From NCBI GenBank assembly GCA_947561715.1, contig OX387197.1, forward strand, positions 22,904,266-22,968,265: a stretch of 64,000 nucleotides of DNA. Direction: 5' to 3'. Shown piece after piece: positions 37,063 through 47,118 of the stretch; position 1 is the stretch's first letter; each line of letters opens with the position of its first letter. This DNA comes from Ascidia mentula. Lineage: Eukaryota > Chordata > Ascidiacea > Phlebobranchia > Ascidiidae. Under the pieces are notes generated by a model. The model ran no database searches. It worked only from the letters and a program-made list of their open reading frames with translations, and was not told where the DNA came from. A program made the position numbers and the translations under genes.

Positions 37063-37266
37063 CAGTGATTCCCAACCTTTTTGTGGTTGCGTACCACTTG
37101 GAGGAAACAAAATTGACGGGTACTACCTAGTTGAGTGTTACAAAGTAACCTAAGGGTAGAAGTAACAAACAGTAATACGAACTATATCCGCAAAGATGCT
37201 CGCGTACCATCTGGAATCCCGTCGCGTACCACTAATGGTACGCGTACCACCGGATGGGAAACACTG
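37063..37266. mobile_element. hAT-like MITE with 8-bp target duplication
   Basis: Ends are CAGTGATTCCCAACC and GGATGGGAAACACTG, imperfect inverted repeats. Flanks GTGTAGAC (37055-37062) and GTTTAGAC (37267-37274) form an 8-bp target duplication with one mismatch, the size typical of hAT elements. Internal palindromic GGTACGCGTACC type motifs; no coding capacity. Same family, opposite orientation, at 53122. Confidence 0.85.
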
Positions 37267-37584
37267 GTTTAGACTGCACTTACACAAAATCCAAAATCCA
37301 ACGAAATTATTTTACTGTTTACCACTGAAATGGTGTTGATGTCGTTGCTTATCAGATACACCTACAAACACCTTAGTTATTTTATCCTTACAGGCATAAT
37401 ACCTGCAGGTTTAAAATGGAATTTTTAACTGTTTCGTTCAAGAAATGGCATAAAAATAAGCTAGTTGGGTGTTTGATATATATAATAAAGCTTTTTGCTG
37501 ATAATAAAGCTGATTTGTTTGGCAGTGATCGCAAAACTCCACAGGAAAATAAAAAATGGTAAGTGTGTGAATCATAACAATATA

Positions 37585-38560
37585 GGGGAGACCGGGGATA
37601 CCTCAGACACGGGGATACCTCGGACCAGGTATTTTACGTCACAATTAGGTATTGTTAAGACACTTTTACAAAAGCTTTATGTCTCCATCAAACGTTAACA
37701 GGAACTTTGGAATTAAATCATCTCTGCTTAACAAATTATAATCGAAAAAGTCAATTTATCAGTGAAACCAAGTTTTTCAATTTGTATGTGGAAGGTTATA
37801 TATCTGTCACAGTTAATCAAAATGCAGTAATTTTGGGTTGATTGCATAATCAAATATGTATTCTTCGATAGGCCAATGATGATTTTGTATAACCTTTAAA
37901 AATACGGCCATAGTTTAAGAATTTCTATGTCGTCACGTGGTCGGGGATACTTCGGACATCATGTCAAAAAATCGCGGGAAGGCAATAATTTTTGAGTTTT
38001 ATGAAAAATTATCGGTCATAGCAGAGAATAAACAGAGGCTGGATGAAATGATTGAATTTTGGCAGTAAGAAAAAGCCCCAAAGATAAAAAATCATTTGTT
38101 GACTCTAAAATCTATAATATCTGTGCTACCGTTAAAAGTACACGAGTTACCCAAAACATGAACGTGTGGAAAGGTCGAAACGAGAAGTGGCCACGCCCCG
38201 ATTCCTGAAAGCTTTAATGATAGTTTATGCGCTAATGCCCCAATGCTGATATTGCGCCAAGTTTGATTTCAGTTATTTGTTAAATAAACAAAAAAAAACG
38301 TCTGTTAAAACTTGCTGTCCGAGATATCCCCAGTCACGTCCGATGTTACCCCGGTACCGGGGTGACTTCGGACATTTGAGACCTGTTTAAAAAATGGGCT
38401 GAATAAACATTTTTAGTGAGCTAAAACGAACGAAAAACCTTTTGTTTTTTGAGTAATGCTTTACTTCTAACAACAAAATAAAATTTAAGAATGTGGTTCA
38501 TAATTTAAAAAAAATATGAGCAATTTTCCCAAAACCGTCCGAGCTATCCCCGGTCTCCCC
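37585..38560. mobile_element. Non-autonomous DNA transposon with TA target duplication
   Basis: Starts GGGGAGACCGGGGATA and ends with its inverse TATCCCCGGTCTCCCC (imperfect beyond that), flanked by TA on both sides. The paralogous position near pseudogene 1 (about 28634-28637) is uninterrupted and has a single TA, so the empty site confirms a 2-bp TA duplication. Subterminal repeats of a CTTCGGACAT/GGGGATACTTCGGAC kind occur inside. No complete transposase frame was found. Superfamily is uncertain; TA duplication fits Tc1/mariner-like elements. Confidence 0.85.
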
Positions 38561-38890
38561 TACATTACTTTCAAAGAAATAGTAACATAATTGTTTTTGA
38601 TCAAAAGTTAAGTTTTCAGACACTCGAGGTCTTAACCAGTCGTGACTCATCCGCATGTGGGCAGTATGGAGTTAGAATACAAAATCCAACTTCCAACGCT
38701 TCAAACGAAGATTCGAAATACGACACCACAAGTAGGATTATTCAATTACACATGTCTGGATAGTTTTGTGGCAACTGTGCAACATCTTCGTGTTTTTTTG
38801 AGTAAATATCGACACGACTGGGCCTATGTATCGTTTATCAACGCACCGAGAACTTTTCATTTTATGCCCTTCAGCACCTACAAACATTGA

Positions 38891-39150
38891 TTGTTGTGTT
38901 GGTCAGGTAGTAGGTTCAAACCGGTTATAGGTTTTCTAGTCAAGCGCTCATGTTGAAGGTGATTCTCCGTGAGAAAATGTAGGTTTCAACTTTATTGTCC
39001 AGGAAATAACATTGAAAACAAATGTACATAAAGTTTATGCAGAAACACGAAACTCGACGCCACAACAAACCAACAACAACGCGCGTTTGATGATGTCACT
39101 GTACAAAATAGCCCTATGTAGGCTGCACATGTGGGTGCATTATACATGTT
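38891..39150 (+). promoter_or_regulatory. Second copy of the J-type promoter block, upstream of pseudogene 3
   Basis: Matches 40180-40435 upstream of receptor J (ATTCTCCGTGAG, the ACCACAACAAAC segment, CCCTATGTAGGC, CATGTGGGTGCATTATACATG) and then runs directly into pseudogene 3 sequence, without the GGCACAAGATTG stretch or a start codon of J type. Probably non-functional. Confidence 0.45.
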
Positions 39151-39830
39151 GGAGTTCGCGGACAGAGAGTTGCACGGACAGAGAATGACATGAAACCAAA
39201 AATTGCTGAATCCGTTTTTGATGCTGAGTTTAAATGAAAACTCATTTAACCTTTTCCAACTTTTTGATTGCGAAAATCATTTAAGAACCAATTGGCAGTA
39301 TCGACAGTACTAGAATGTGCAATATCATCATTGGCAAACCCCAATATCTCCTGAGAACAAGGAGATTTAACAGCACAGATAGGTTTGTCTGGACAGATGG
39401 GACCAATATGGATCCACATCTGTGAAGGAAACACGAAACAAAGAGAAAAAAATGCCTTGAAATAATACATGGGTGGTATCCTGTTTCGTGCTCAATCTCG
39501 CGGCATTTACCTATCAACACCGTATTTATTTGTTTTCGCAAGGATGATTACCGCTGATTTTAGAATTGAATATTCATAACTTTTTTGTTCAGAAAATGGC
39601 ACCGAAACAATTTGTGAATGGCTGTTGTTCTGTATTTGCCTGCTTTTATTTTTTTTCTGACTTTTTTGTAGTGATCGCTTTTCAAACACTCGAGGTCTCA
39701 ACAAGTCTTAACTGATCCGCATGTTGGCAGTATGCAGTGGGAATACAAAATCCAACTACCAACGCTTCAAACGAAGATCCGTACTACGACACCATTAGAT
39801 TATCCACCTACACACCTCATGGGTTGTATT
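39151..39830 (+). pseudogene. Lectin receptor pseudogene 3
   Basis: The shortest of the three related relics. 39210-39300 holds the decayed first-exon core, 39375-39410 a readable RFVWTDGTN segment of a CTLD second exon, 39470-39505 the WYPVSCS end, and 39720-39790 the tail-like EYKIQLP segment. Frames are broken between these pieces. The upstream junction joins a J-type promoter copy to the relic. Confidence 0.6.
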
Positions 39831-40488
39831 GTGGCAACTGTGCAACATCTTAATTTTTTTGAGTAGATATTGACCCGACTGCACCATGTGTATCCTACCT
39901 ATGGTGTCAGCAGCATGAATCTCCGCTTGAAGAGTTGTAAGTTGATATGCAATTTCAACGCCATACTGCACCTATCAACACACCGAGAGCTTCTTAGAGT
40001 ATGGCCTTTGGCACCTACGAGAATTGATTACTGATGCTTGTTTTTTCTCCATAAGTTTTGAAAAAATTTAGTATTTGTTAGTTTGTTCGCCGTCATAAGT
40101 CGCTTGATCGCCATATATTCTGTTACAAAAGTATGCGAACACTATATTAATTTAATCTTAGATCTGACTCGTTTTTCATAAGTTGGTCAGGCAGCAGGTT
40201 CAAACCGGTCATAGGTTATCTAGTCAGGCACTCATATGAAGGTGATTCTCCGTAAGGAAATGCAGGTTTCAACTGTACTGTCCAGGAGTTAGCATTGAAA
40301 ATAAACGTACATAAAGTTTATGCGGAAACGCGGAACGCGACACCACAACAAACTAAAAACATCGCGCGTCTGATGACGTCACTGCACAAAATAGCCCTAT
40401 GTAGGCGACTACTGCACATGTGGGTGCATTATACATACGCCAAGATGCCGTGTTTTGATGGCACAAGATTGTTTTGTGAGAACAAGCG
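39831..40488 (+). promoter_or_regulatory. Spacer and promoter block of receptor J
   Basis: 39831-40160 aligns with 28801-29080 in the first block. 40160-40488 holds the shared promoter block: a TGATGACGTCACTG palindrome (40371-40384), CCCTATGTAGGCG, ATGTGGGTG, a TATA-like ATTATACATA (40428-40437) and the conserved GGCACAAGATTG just upstream of the ATG. Functional status is inferred only from conservation upstream of H, J and K. Confidence 0.5.
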
Positions 40489-43042
40489 ATGGATGTTGTT
40501 GCGTTTCCTTGTATTTTGATGTGCTTCGCATCCCAAGTTGTTTCACAAACCTGGCACCAGATTGAAGGTTACGAGTATTACATCGAATACAGTGCAGTTC
40601 GTAAATATGCTCAAGCTCAAAGTGGATGTGCCTCAAGAAATGCTCACATAGCCAATGTTAAAACAAACAAGGTCTTCAACATTCTTATTGGGAAAATAAA
40701 TGTGACAGGTGAATGCCTCTTTCTTTTAGTTTTTAAGGCTAATATGCGTTTTGCAGGTTTTAATATCAACGATACTTCTTTCGCGTATTATACATTGGCT
40801 AGATAATGGCTTTGAAAAACTTACAGACGTTCCCTACTCGTTTTACATCGGCGCAACGAGAGTCACAGGAACCAAAAAGTTTCGGTGGACAGATGGAACA
40901 AGTGTTGATGTAGCACAGTGGCATGGAGTTCAGGAACCAAACAACGAAGGTGGAAATGAGGATTGTGTGATAATGGGTTGGATTTATTCACTTGATTCAA
41001 CATTCAAATGGAGAGATGTTCCCTGTTCATACACATCAAGATACCTTTGTCAACGTACTGTTTCAGGCAGGAAATGTCACTAACATGATCTTAACACCTG
41101 TCATAATAACTTACAAAAAATATGTTTTGTGTTCACATACTTAACCTATGAGATATATTTGGCAAAAAGTCAATCGAATAAAATTGATGTTTCAGCAATT
41201 TCGACTGCCACAGAAAGTTTCACAAGCAGCTTGATGTCGGTTTCCACACACTCATTGAACTTAATTGAGATGGAAACCAAAGATACAACCCGCACGATAA
41301 CAACGGACGAAACCATGGAAACAATATCAGAAGCCACAGTATACGAAAATGAAATGGGCGAAACAGCTGAAACAAGTGTTGCAACCAAAACTTACCAAAT
41401 GCAAACGGAAGAACCAACTTTAATAAATTTTGCAGTTAACAATCAAACTTGGATGACAGAATATGTTTCACCGATTGAAAATACATCAAACCGTGCATTT
41501 GTGACGTTGTTAAGTGTTGAAACAAGCTCTAAAACGTCAGGTAAGGTTTTCGCATTTTTGTCGTTTGCTGCGGCAAAAAAAACGTAGTTTAGGTAAAAAG
41601 TAGTTAACCTTCGGTTAATAATAAGCAGAGTATAGGTTAAATTAGGAGAAAATTGACAGAAAAACTATCTTTATTTGTATGTTTATTATTTTATTTATTA
41701 GGAAGTAAAACTGAGGCAGATATTATGAGTTACCTGTTTCCATTCATCGGTGCCTCAGCTGGGGGTGGCATTGTTGTCGGAATGTTGATCTTTGCTGCCA
41801 TTTTACTTTGCTGCAAATATTGCAGGTGCTCTAATATTTATTGAGTGGCAAAGTTAGTTTACAAACAACACCAACTCTATATAATGATATCTTTTTAGGT
41901 CCGTCAAGAAATGTAGCGTCAACGAAGGCCAGAATCTACGACAAGTTTCAATGAATCAGACCAACCAAAAAAATGGTAAATTGTTACAAATTGTAACCAT
42001 TATGTCAAGTAATGGAAAAGTAACGAGTGTAGAAACTGTACACAGTTTACAGCTTCTTTAAAATATGTGTTGAGAAAGTATTAAATAACAACAAAGCATA
42101 GTTTTCCTAAAAAGTGCTTTAATAACTTTTGATTTTACTGAAATTCAAGATCACTCAAGCCAAAGCGATGAAGAGCTTGCAGACCCTTTAACTGTGAAAC
42201 AGGAAGAAACCTCGTTAAACTCTTACAATTCCGACACCGAAACTCAAGAGAATCACGTCTACAACAAACTACCGGCCAGTGAAGATACCCCAGCTTATAA
42301 TGTACTCCAAAACGAAAACACTGCGAAGTTTGTTAATGAATGTGAGTACGACGAAGTCAGAGCTTCGGGTGAACCTGCGCAGACCGTTAATGACGAAAAG
42401 AATAAAATGTTCACAAACGACCAGACTGAATCGGAAGTGAGCATCAACCAATACGAACAAGTTAAAATTTTCAACGGACTTCCGCAACACGTAGTTAGCA
42501 CTAAGAACAATCCTCCAAAGCCAATCAGCGGAACAGCCGATTTCCAAACGTACGAGCAAGTTATGTTACCACATGAGAAACCCACAAAACTACCCTATGA
42601 TGACCGCAAGTTTATACCTGTCCGTAAAGTGGAGTTAGCAGAAACATCTGCAAACTCTCAAGTAGGCTCAAGTAATAATGTAGTAAAACAGAAGGGCCCG
42701 TCTCGGTATTCTGTAGTCAAACGAGAACAAAGAGGAAAAACGACCGACGAAATTGGCCCAGATCAAGAAAAAGCAGCCGTGGAAATCCTTGGAACAGCAC
42801 CGATGCCCAGCACAGTGGGTAACCAACCTCAAGCCAAGAGTAAAGGAAAAAACTCCGGCTATGAAGTAGCTAAAAGCTTTTCGAGGCAAACTTCAAGATG
42901 TGTGATGGTGGTTGACGAAACGATAGAGGAAGACTGCAAAGAGGTGGAAGAAGAGCAACGTCGGTATACTTTGATGACGTCATTTAATGGAAATGGAAAC
43001 GACAGTGAATCTATGAGGAACAAACATTTGTTCCATAAATAA
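40489..43042 (+). CDS. Receptor J: C-type lectin-like transmembrane receptor with a 320-residue tyrosine-rich tail
   Basis: Predicted 632 residues. Exons: 40489-40708, 40827-41066, 41196-41540, 41702-41825, 41899-41975, 42150-43042. Signal peptide about 1-19, CTLD about 22-153 with EPNN and WRDVPC. The donor after the CTLD exon appears to be GC (CAG/GCAGGA at 41067), which keeps phase 1; if unspliced, the frame ends five codons later. One large Thr/Ser-rich stalk exon (154-268) with several acidic sites and NQT/NTS sequons. TM about 279-305, Gly-rich (ASAGGGIVVG) and ending CCKYCR, possibly palmitoylated. The tail has YNKL, YNVL, YDEV, YEQV twice, YSVV, YEVA and C-terminal YTLM (PI3K-type). 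An AATAAA overlaps the stop codon. Confidence 0.83.
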
Positions 43043-43727
43043 ACAGTGCTGATATCATCCGCCAGTCTGTTAGCTGGTCTGATGATAATAAACACAGTAT
43101 TTTGCCTTTTTTCACGTTTTTTTTTACTTTAGTATTTAGCGTCGTTTTACCGTTTACGTACTTGCCCTGATGAAGGTCGGTTTGGTAACGAATGAAACGT
43201 CGACCGAATAAATAAGTTTTGCCAGAACAACTTTGACGTGATATTTAACTTTGGCGACTTGCCAGAAGAGCTTTGTAACTTTGACGTTACTCTTATTCGC
43301 TCCACTTTCTACACAATTATGAGTGTTTATATGTTATTCTATATTCACTTTTTTGCTTAACGGTGTTTTCGTTGAACCAATATATAAACAAAACGATAGT
43401 TAGAAGTTTATGAGAAAGGCAATTGCGGTGTTTAAATGATGAGATGACAACTTTCAAAGTCTAACATTTCATTACAATAAAGTGATCTGCCGTACAATGT
43501 TGAGTTCCACAACAAATCACTTGAGAAAAACAAAATTAAATTTTCCGTTTAAACCTAGACAACATTCGATACAAAATCTAACACTACATCTAGCGACCGA
43601 TAACCTGCTTATCGTTTGCCTGTAGGCAAATATAATCTTATGTAGGTGTGCTGTAAATATGTGGGTGTTTTATATATACGCCAAGAAGCCTTTTTGATGG
43701 CACAAGATTGTTTTGTCAGAACTAGCG
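43043..43727 (+). promoter_or_regulatory. Spacer between J and K with promoter block of K
   Basis: 43043-43260 matches the flank of the tail-only relic (29990-30230). 43590-43727 is the conserved promoter block (ATGTGGGTG, TATA-like TATATATAC at 43671, GGCACAAGATTGTTTT). No coding exon. Confidence 0.5.
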
Positions 43728-46186
43728 ATGGATCTTGTTGTGTTTTTTTGTCTTATGATGTGCTTCGCATCACAAGTTACTTCCCAAACCTGGGATCAGT
43801 TTAAAGGTTACGAGTATTACATGGAATACAGTAATATCAGTACTTACGCTCAAGCTCAAAGTGGATGTGCTGGAAGAAATGCAAGTGTGGCAAATGTTAA
43901 AACGACTCAAATATTGAACTTTATTTTCGAAACAATAAGTGAGAAAGGTGAATATTTCCTTGTCATATATTTTGGTAATTTCTGGTTTACAACCAAAAAG
44001 CGCATTGCATTTCTCCAGTTAGTAGTCAAAATGTTTTGGTCATATGTTTTTTACGCGTAACAATATGAGAAACATGTTTGTAGGGTTTTCACACCATCCC
44101 TACACATATTACATTGGTGCAACGAGAAAAATAGGCACCGACAAGTTTCAATGGACAGATGGAACAAGCGTTGAAGCAGCACAGTGGCATGAAGGAGAAC
44201 CCAACAACGTTACAGGAAATGAGGATTGTGTGATTATGGGATACACTTTAGATGCGAATTCTGCATTCAAGTGGAAAGATGTTGCCTGTTCATACAAATC
44301 AAGATACGTTTGTCAAAGGATGATTGCACGTGAGGACAAATGTTATTATTAAATGTAACAAATTGATCGTAAATTAATGACTCTAGAAAATTTTTGTGAA
44401 TTTTAAAGCAATTTCAACGACCACATTAAGCAATGCAAGTAAATTGCCATCGGTTTTAATAAACTCCCCAAGCTCACCGACCATCACTGGCTCAACCCGA
44501 AAAATCCCATCACTTTCGGAAACAACCATGGAAACAAGTTTATCTGCTGTCGCGGCCACAGTAAAAAGGATAGTAAAGGACGAAACGGTTTTAACAAGTG
44601 CTGCTGTCAAAATGTACAACATCCAAACAGAAAAAACATCTGCAAAAAATGTTGCATTTGACAACCAAACTTGGGAGAAGGATATTGTTACAACGATTAA
44701 AAGTGCCTCAAACAGCGCATTTTCGACAGGGTTTTTACGTGTTACAGCAAACTCGTTAACGACAGGTAATGTTTTTGCTTTTTTGTCGGTCTCTGTAGCA
44801 ACAAAAAAATAGTAAAAATTGCTTAGAACATTAGTTAACCTTGGGACGTTGTTAATAATCTATGTGGTATGGGTTAAATAAAAGAATATTTATTTGTATT
44901 TTACGCTTTTTGTTAGGAAGCAAATCTGACAGCGATATTGTAGTTTACCTGTTTCCTGTCATCGGTGCTTCAGCTGGGGGTGGCATTGTTGTTGGAATGT
45001 TGATCTTTACCGCTGTTTTACTTTGCTGCAAATATTGCAGGTGCTCTATTTGTTAATTAGCAAAGTTAATCTCACAAACAGTTCCCTACTATAATTTTTT
45101 TTTCAGATCAGTGAAAAAATGTAACGTCATTGAAGGCCAGAACCTACGTCAAGTTTCACGAAATCAGATTAACCCCAAAACTGGTAAATTATTACATTAA
45201 AACTTTAAGTCGAAAAATGAAACAAATTATCAACATACTAAATACTGAGTGTAAATCTAAACAAAGTATTATATTCAGTGCTTTAACTAACATTTGATAT
45301 TGTTAAACTTCAAGACCACTCAAATGAAAATTTCCAAGAGCTGGAAGACCCTCTGGCTGTGAAACAAGATGAAACAACATTAAACATATACACGTCCGAC
45401 ACCGAAGTTCAAGACAATCACGTCTACAACAAACTACCCGTCTCTGAAGAAACCCCACATTATAACGTACTCCAAAACGAAAACACTGCGAAATATGTTG
45501 GTGAATGTGAGTACGACGAAGTCAGAGTTTCGTGCAAGTCTGTGCAAACCGTCAATGACGAACACAATGACACGTTTACATACGAACAAACTCAATGCAC
45601 AGTGGGCACCAACCAATACAAACAAGTTAAAGTTTTCAACGACGTCCCACAATATGCGGTTAATGCTAAGAAGAATCCTTTAAAACCAATTAGCGGAACA
45701 GCCGATTTCCAGACATACGAGCAAGTTATGTTACCACATGAAACACGAGTAAAACTACCCAATGATGACCGCAAGTTTATACCTGTCCGTGAAATGGAGT
45801 TAGCAGAAGCATCTGCAAACTCTCAAGTAGGCTCAAGTCATAATGACGTAAAACAGAACGACCCGCCTCGGTATTCTGTAGTCAAACGAGAACAAAGAAA
45901 TAAAAACAACAAGGAAATTGACCCAGATCCAGAGAAAATTGACGTGAGAATCCTTGGAACAGCACCGATGGCCACAGAAAAACACAAGCAAAACCTTGAA
46001 GCAAACAGTATAAGAAAGAACTCCGGTTCCGAGGAATCGAGAAGCTTTTCGAGGCAAACTTCAAGATGTGTGATGGTGGTTGACGAAACGAAAGAGGTGG
46101 AAGAAGAGCAACCTCGGTATACTTCGATGGCTTCATGCCATGGAAATGGAAAGGACGGCCAATCATCGAGACACAACTATCTGTGA
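43728..46186 (+). CDS. Receptor K: C-type lectin-like transmembrane receptor, tandem paralogue of J
   Basis: Predicted 631 residues. Exons: 43728-43947, 44084-44329, 44409-44765, 44917-45040, 45107-45183, 45315-46186. The start at 43728 is chosen over an in-frame ATG at 43713, because it matches the starts of H and J. CTLD about 20-155 with FQWTDGTS, EPNN and WKDVAC (Asn of WND replaced by Lys). The 357-base stalk exon is Thr/Ser-rich. The TM is the same Gly-rich helix as J, ending CCKYCR. The tail of about 315 residues carries YNKL, YNVL, YDEV, YKQV, YEQV, YSVV and YTSM. CTLD and promoter are closest to H, stalk and tail closest to J. AATAAA at 46413-46418. Confidence 0.84.
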
Positions 46187-47118
46187 CTTTTAATTCCGGA
46201 CGTTTTTACGAAATATACAATGCTAATATTACAGACTGTATAACCATGTCTGATAATGACAAACTCGATGATGTTTGAAACGCTTGGAAATGTTTGTTCA
46301 GGATTGTAGCTTAACCGTTCCTCTTATTCGCTCCAGTTTCTATACAGTTATTAGTGTGTATATGTTATTCAAGCTACTTGTTTTGCTAAACGGTGTATTC
46401 GTTCTTGTATTAAATAAATTGTATAAACAAGTTGTAGCTTTATGTAAAAGGCAATTCCGGTGTTTAAAATATAAGATCTTGCGTAACATTTCATTGCTTT
46501 TCATTTGCGGCAGTTAGACCACACTACTAGACCAACATTTATTTCCATGAGGTAATGCGGTAACGCAATAGTTGTTTACTAGAGCTTGAGAGCAGCTTCC
46601 TTGTGGCAAAAATAACCGCGGTATGACATTCCTGTAGGCGGATATATTTATGTACAACAAGTTCCTCATACGAAAACGCGAACTGATAAAGCAACAAATC
46701 ACTATCCTTAATTTAGATCAGCATTATACATGTGCAAGGAAGTAGTACTAAATATGAAGAATCGGCGTTCTTGAACCACGATACACCAACTAACCGCAAT
46801 CAAACAATAAACATAGTACTTGAACAATAGTTGTGATAGTAGTGCTTAACCATACACAAACGTCCACATGCACTTTGGATAATGTAAGTAACGTACAACC
46901 GTTTTGCGAACTCCATTTTCCTCAACAGAGCAAGAATTTGCAGAATGTTGCCCAAAGCGGTAATTTGCATACCGCTAAGCTGGAAAGATATTGCTGCGCC
47001 CTTCGTTCTGTGCTGTACCATCGTGTTAAGACAGATTGCTGTAGGCGACAAAACAGCAACAAAACAGAGGCTTTAGTTTACCAAGGACCACAGTTATGTT
47101 GGGTTGGTTAATGTTGAT
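46187..47118. other. Intergenic stretch between the lectin array and the TSP1/EGF genes
   Basis: Contains the poly(A) signal of K. About 47030-47075 (AAACAGCAACAAAACAGAGG) recalls 56445-56470 upstream of gene M and may be part of the shared promoter of L and M. No gene recognised. Confidence 0.45.

Larger units (their letters stand above)
36091..38890 (+). pseudogene. Lectin receptor pseudogene 2, interrupted by two transposons
   Basis: Copy of pseudogene 1. A signal-peptide-like frame starts near 36109 (MLHLFIAASLPLLAF). The CTLD remnant lies at about 36465-36745, with WWYPVSCS and RPYICR readable at its end. A TM-like segment lies near 37480-37560 and a tail-like EYKIQLP segment at 38640-38740. 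A 204-bp hAT-like MITE (37063-37266) and a 976-bp TA-target element (37585-38560) interrupt it, which accounts for its length. Part of the first exon region has become an inverted hairpin (36199-36272). Confidence 0.65.

Noticed and set aside
2187-46186. ITAM signalling motifs in the tails
   Set aside because: No YxxL/I pair with 6-12 residue spacing was found; spacings and contexts fit separate ITIM-like, YxxM and YxN sites.
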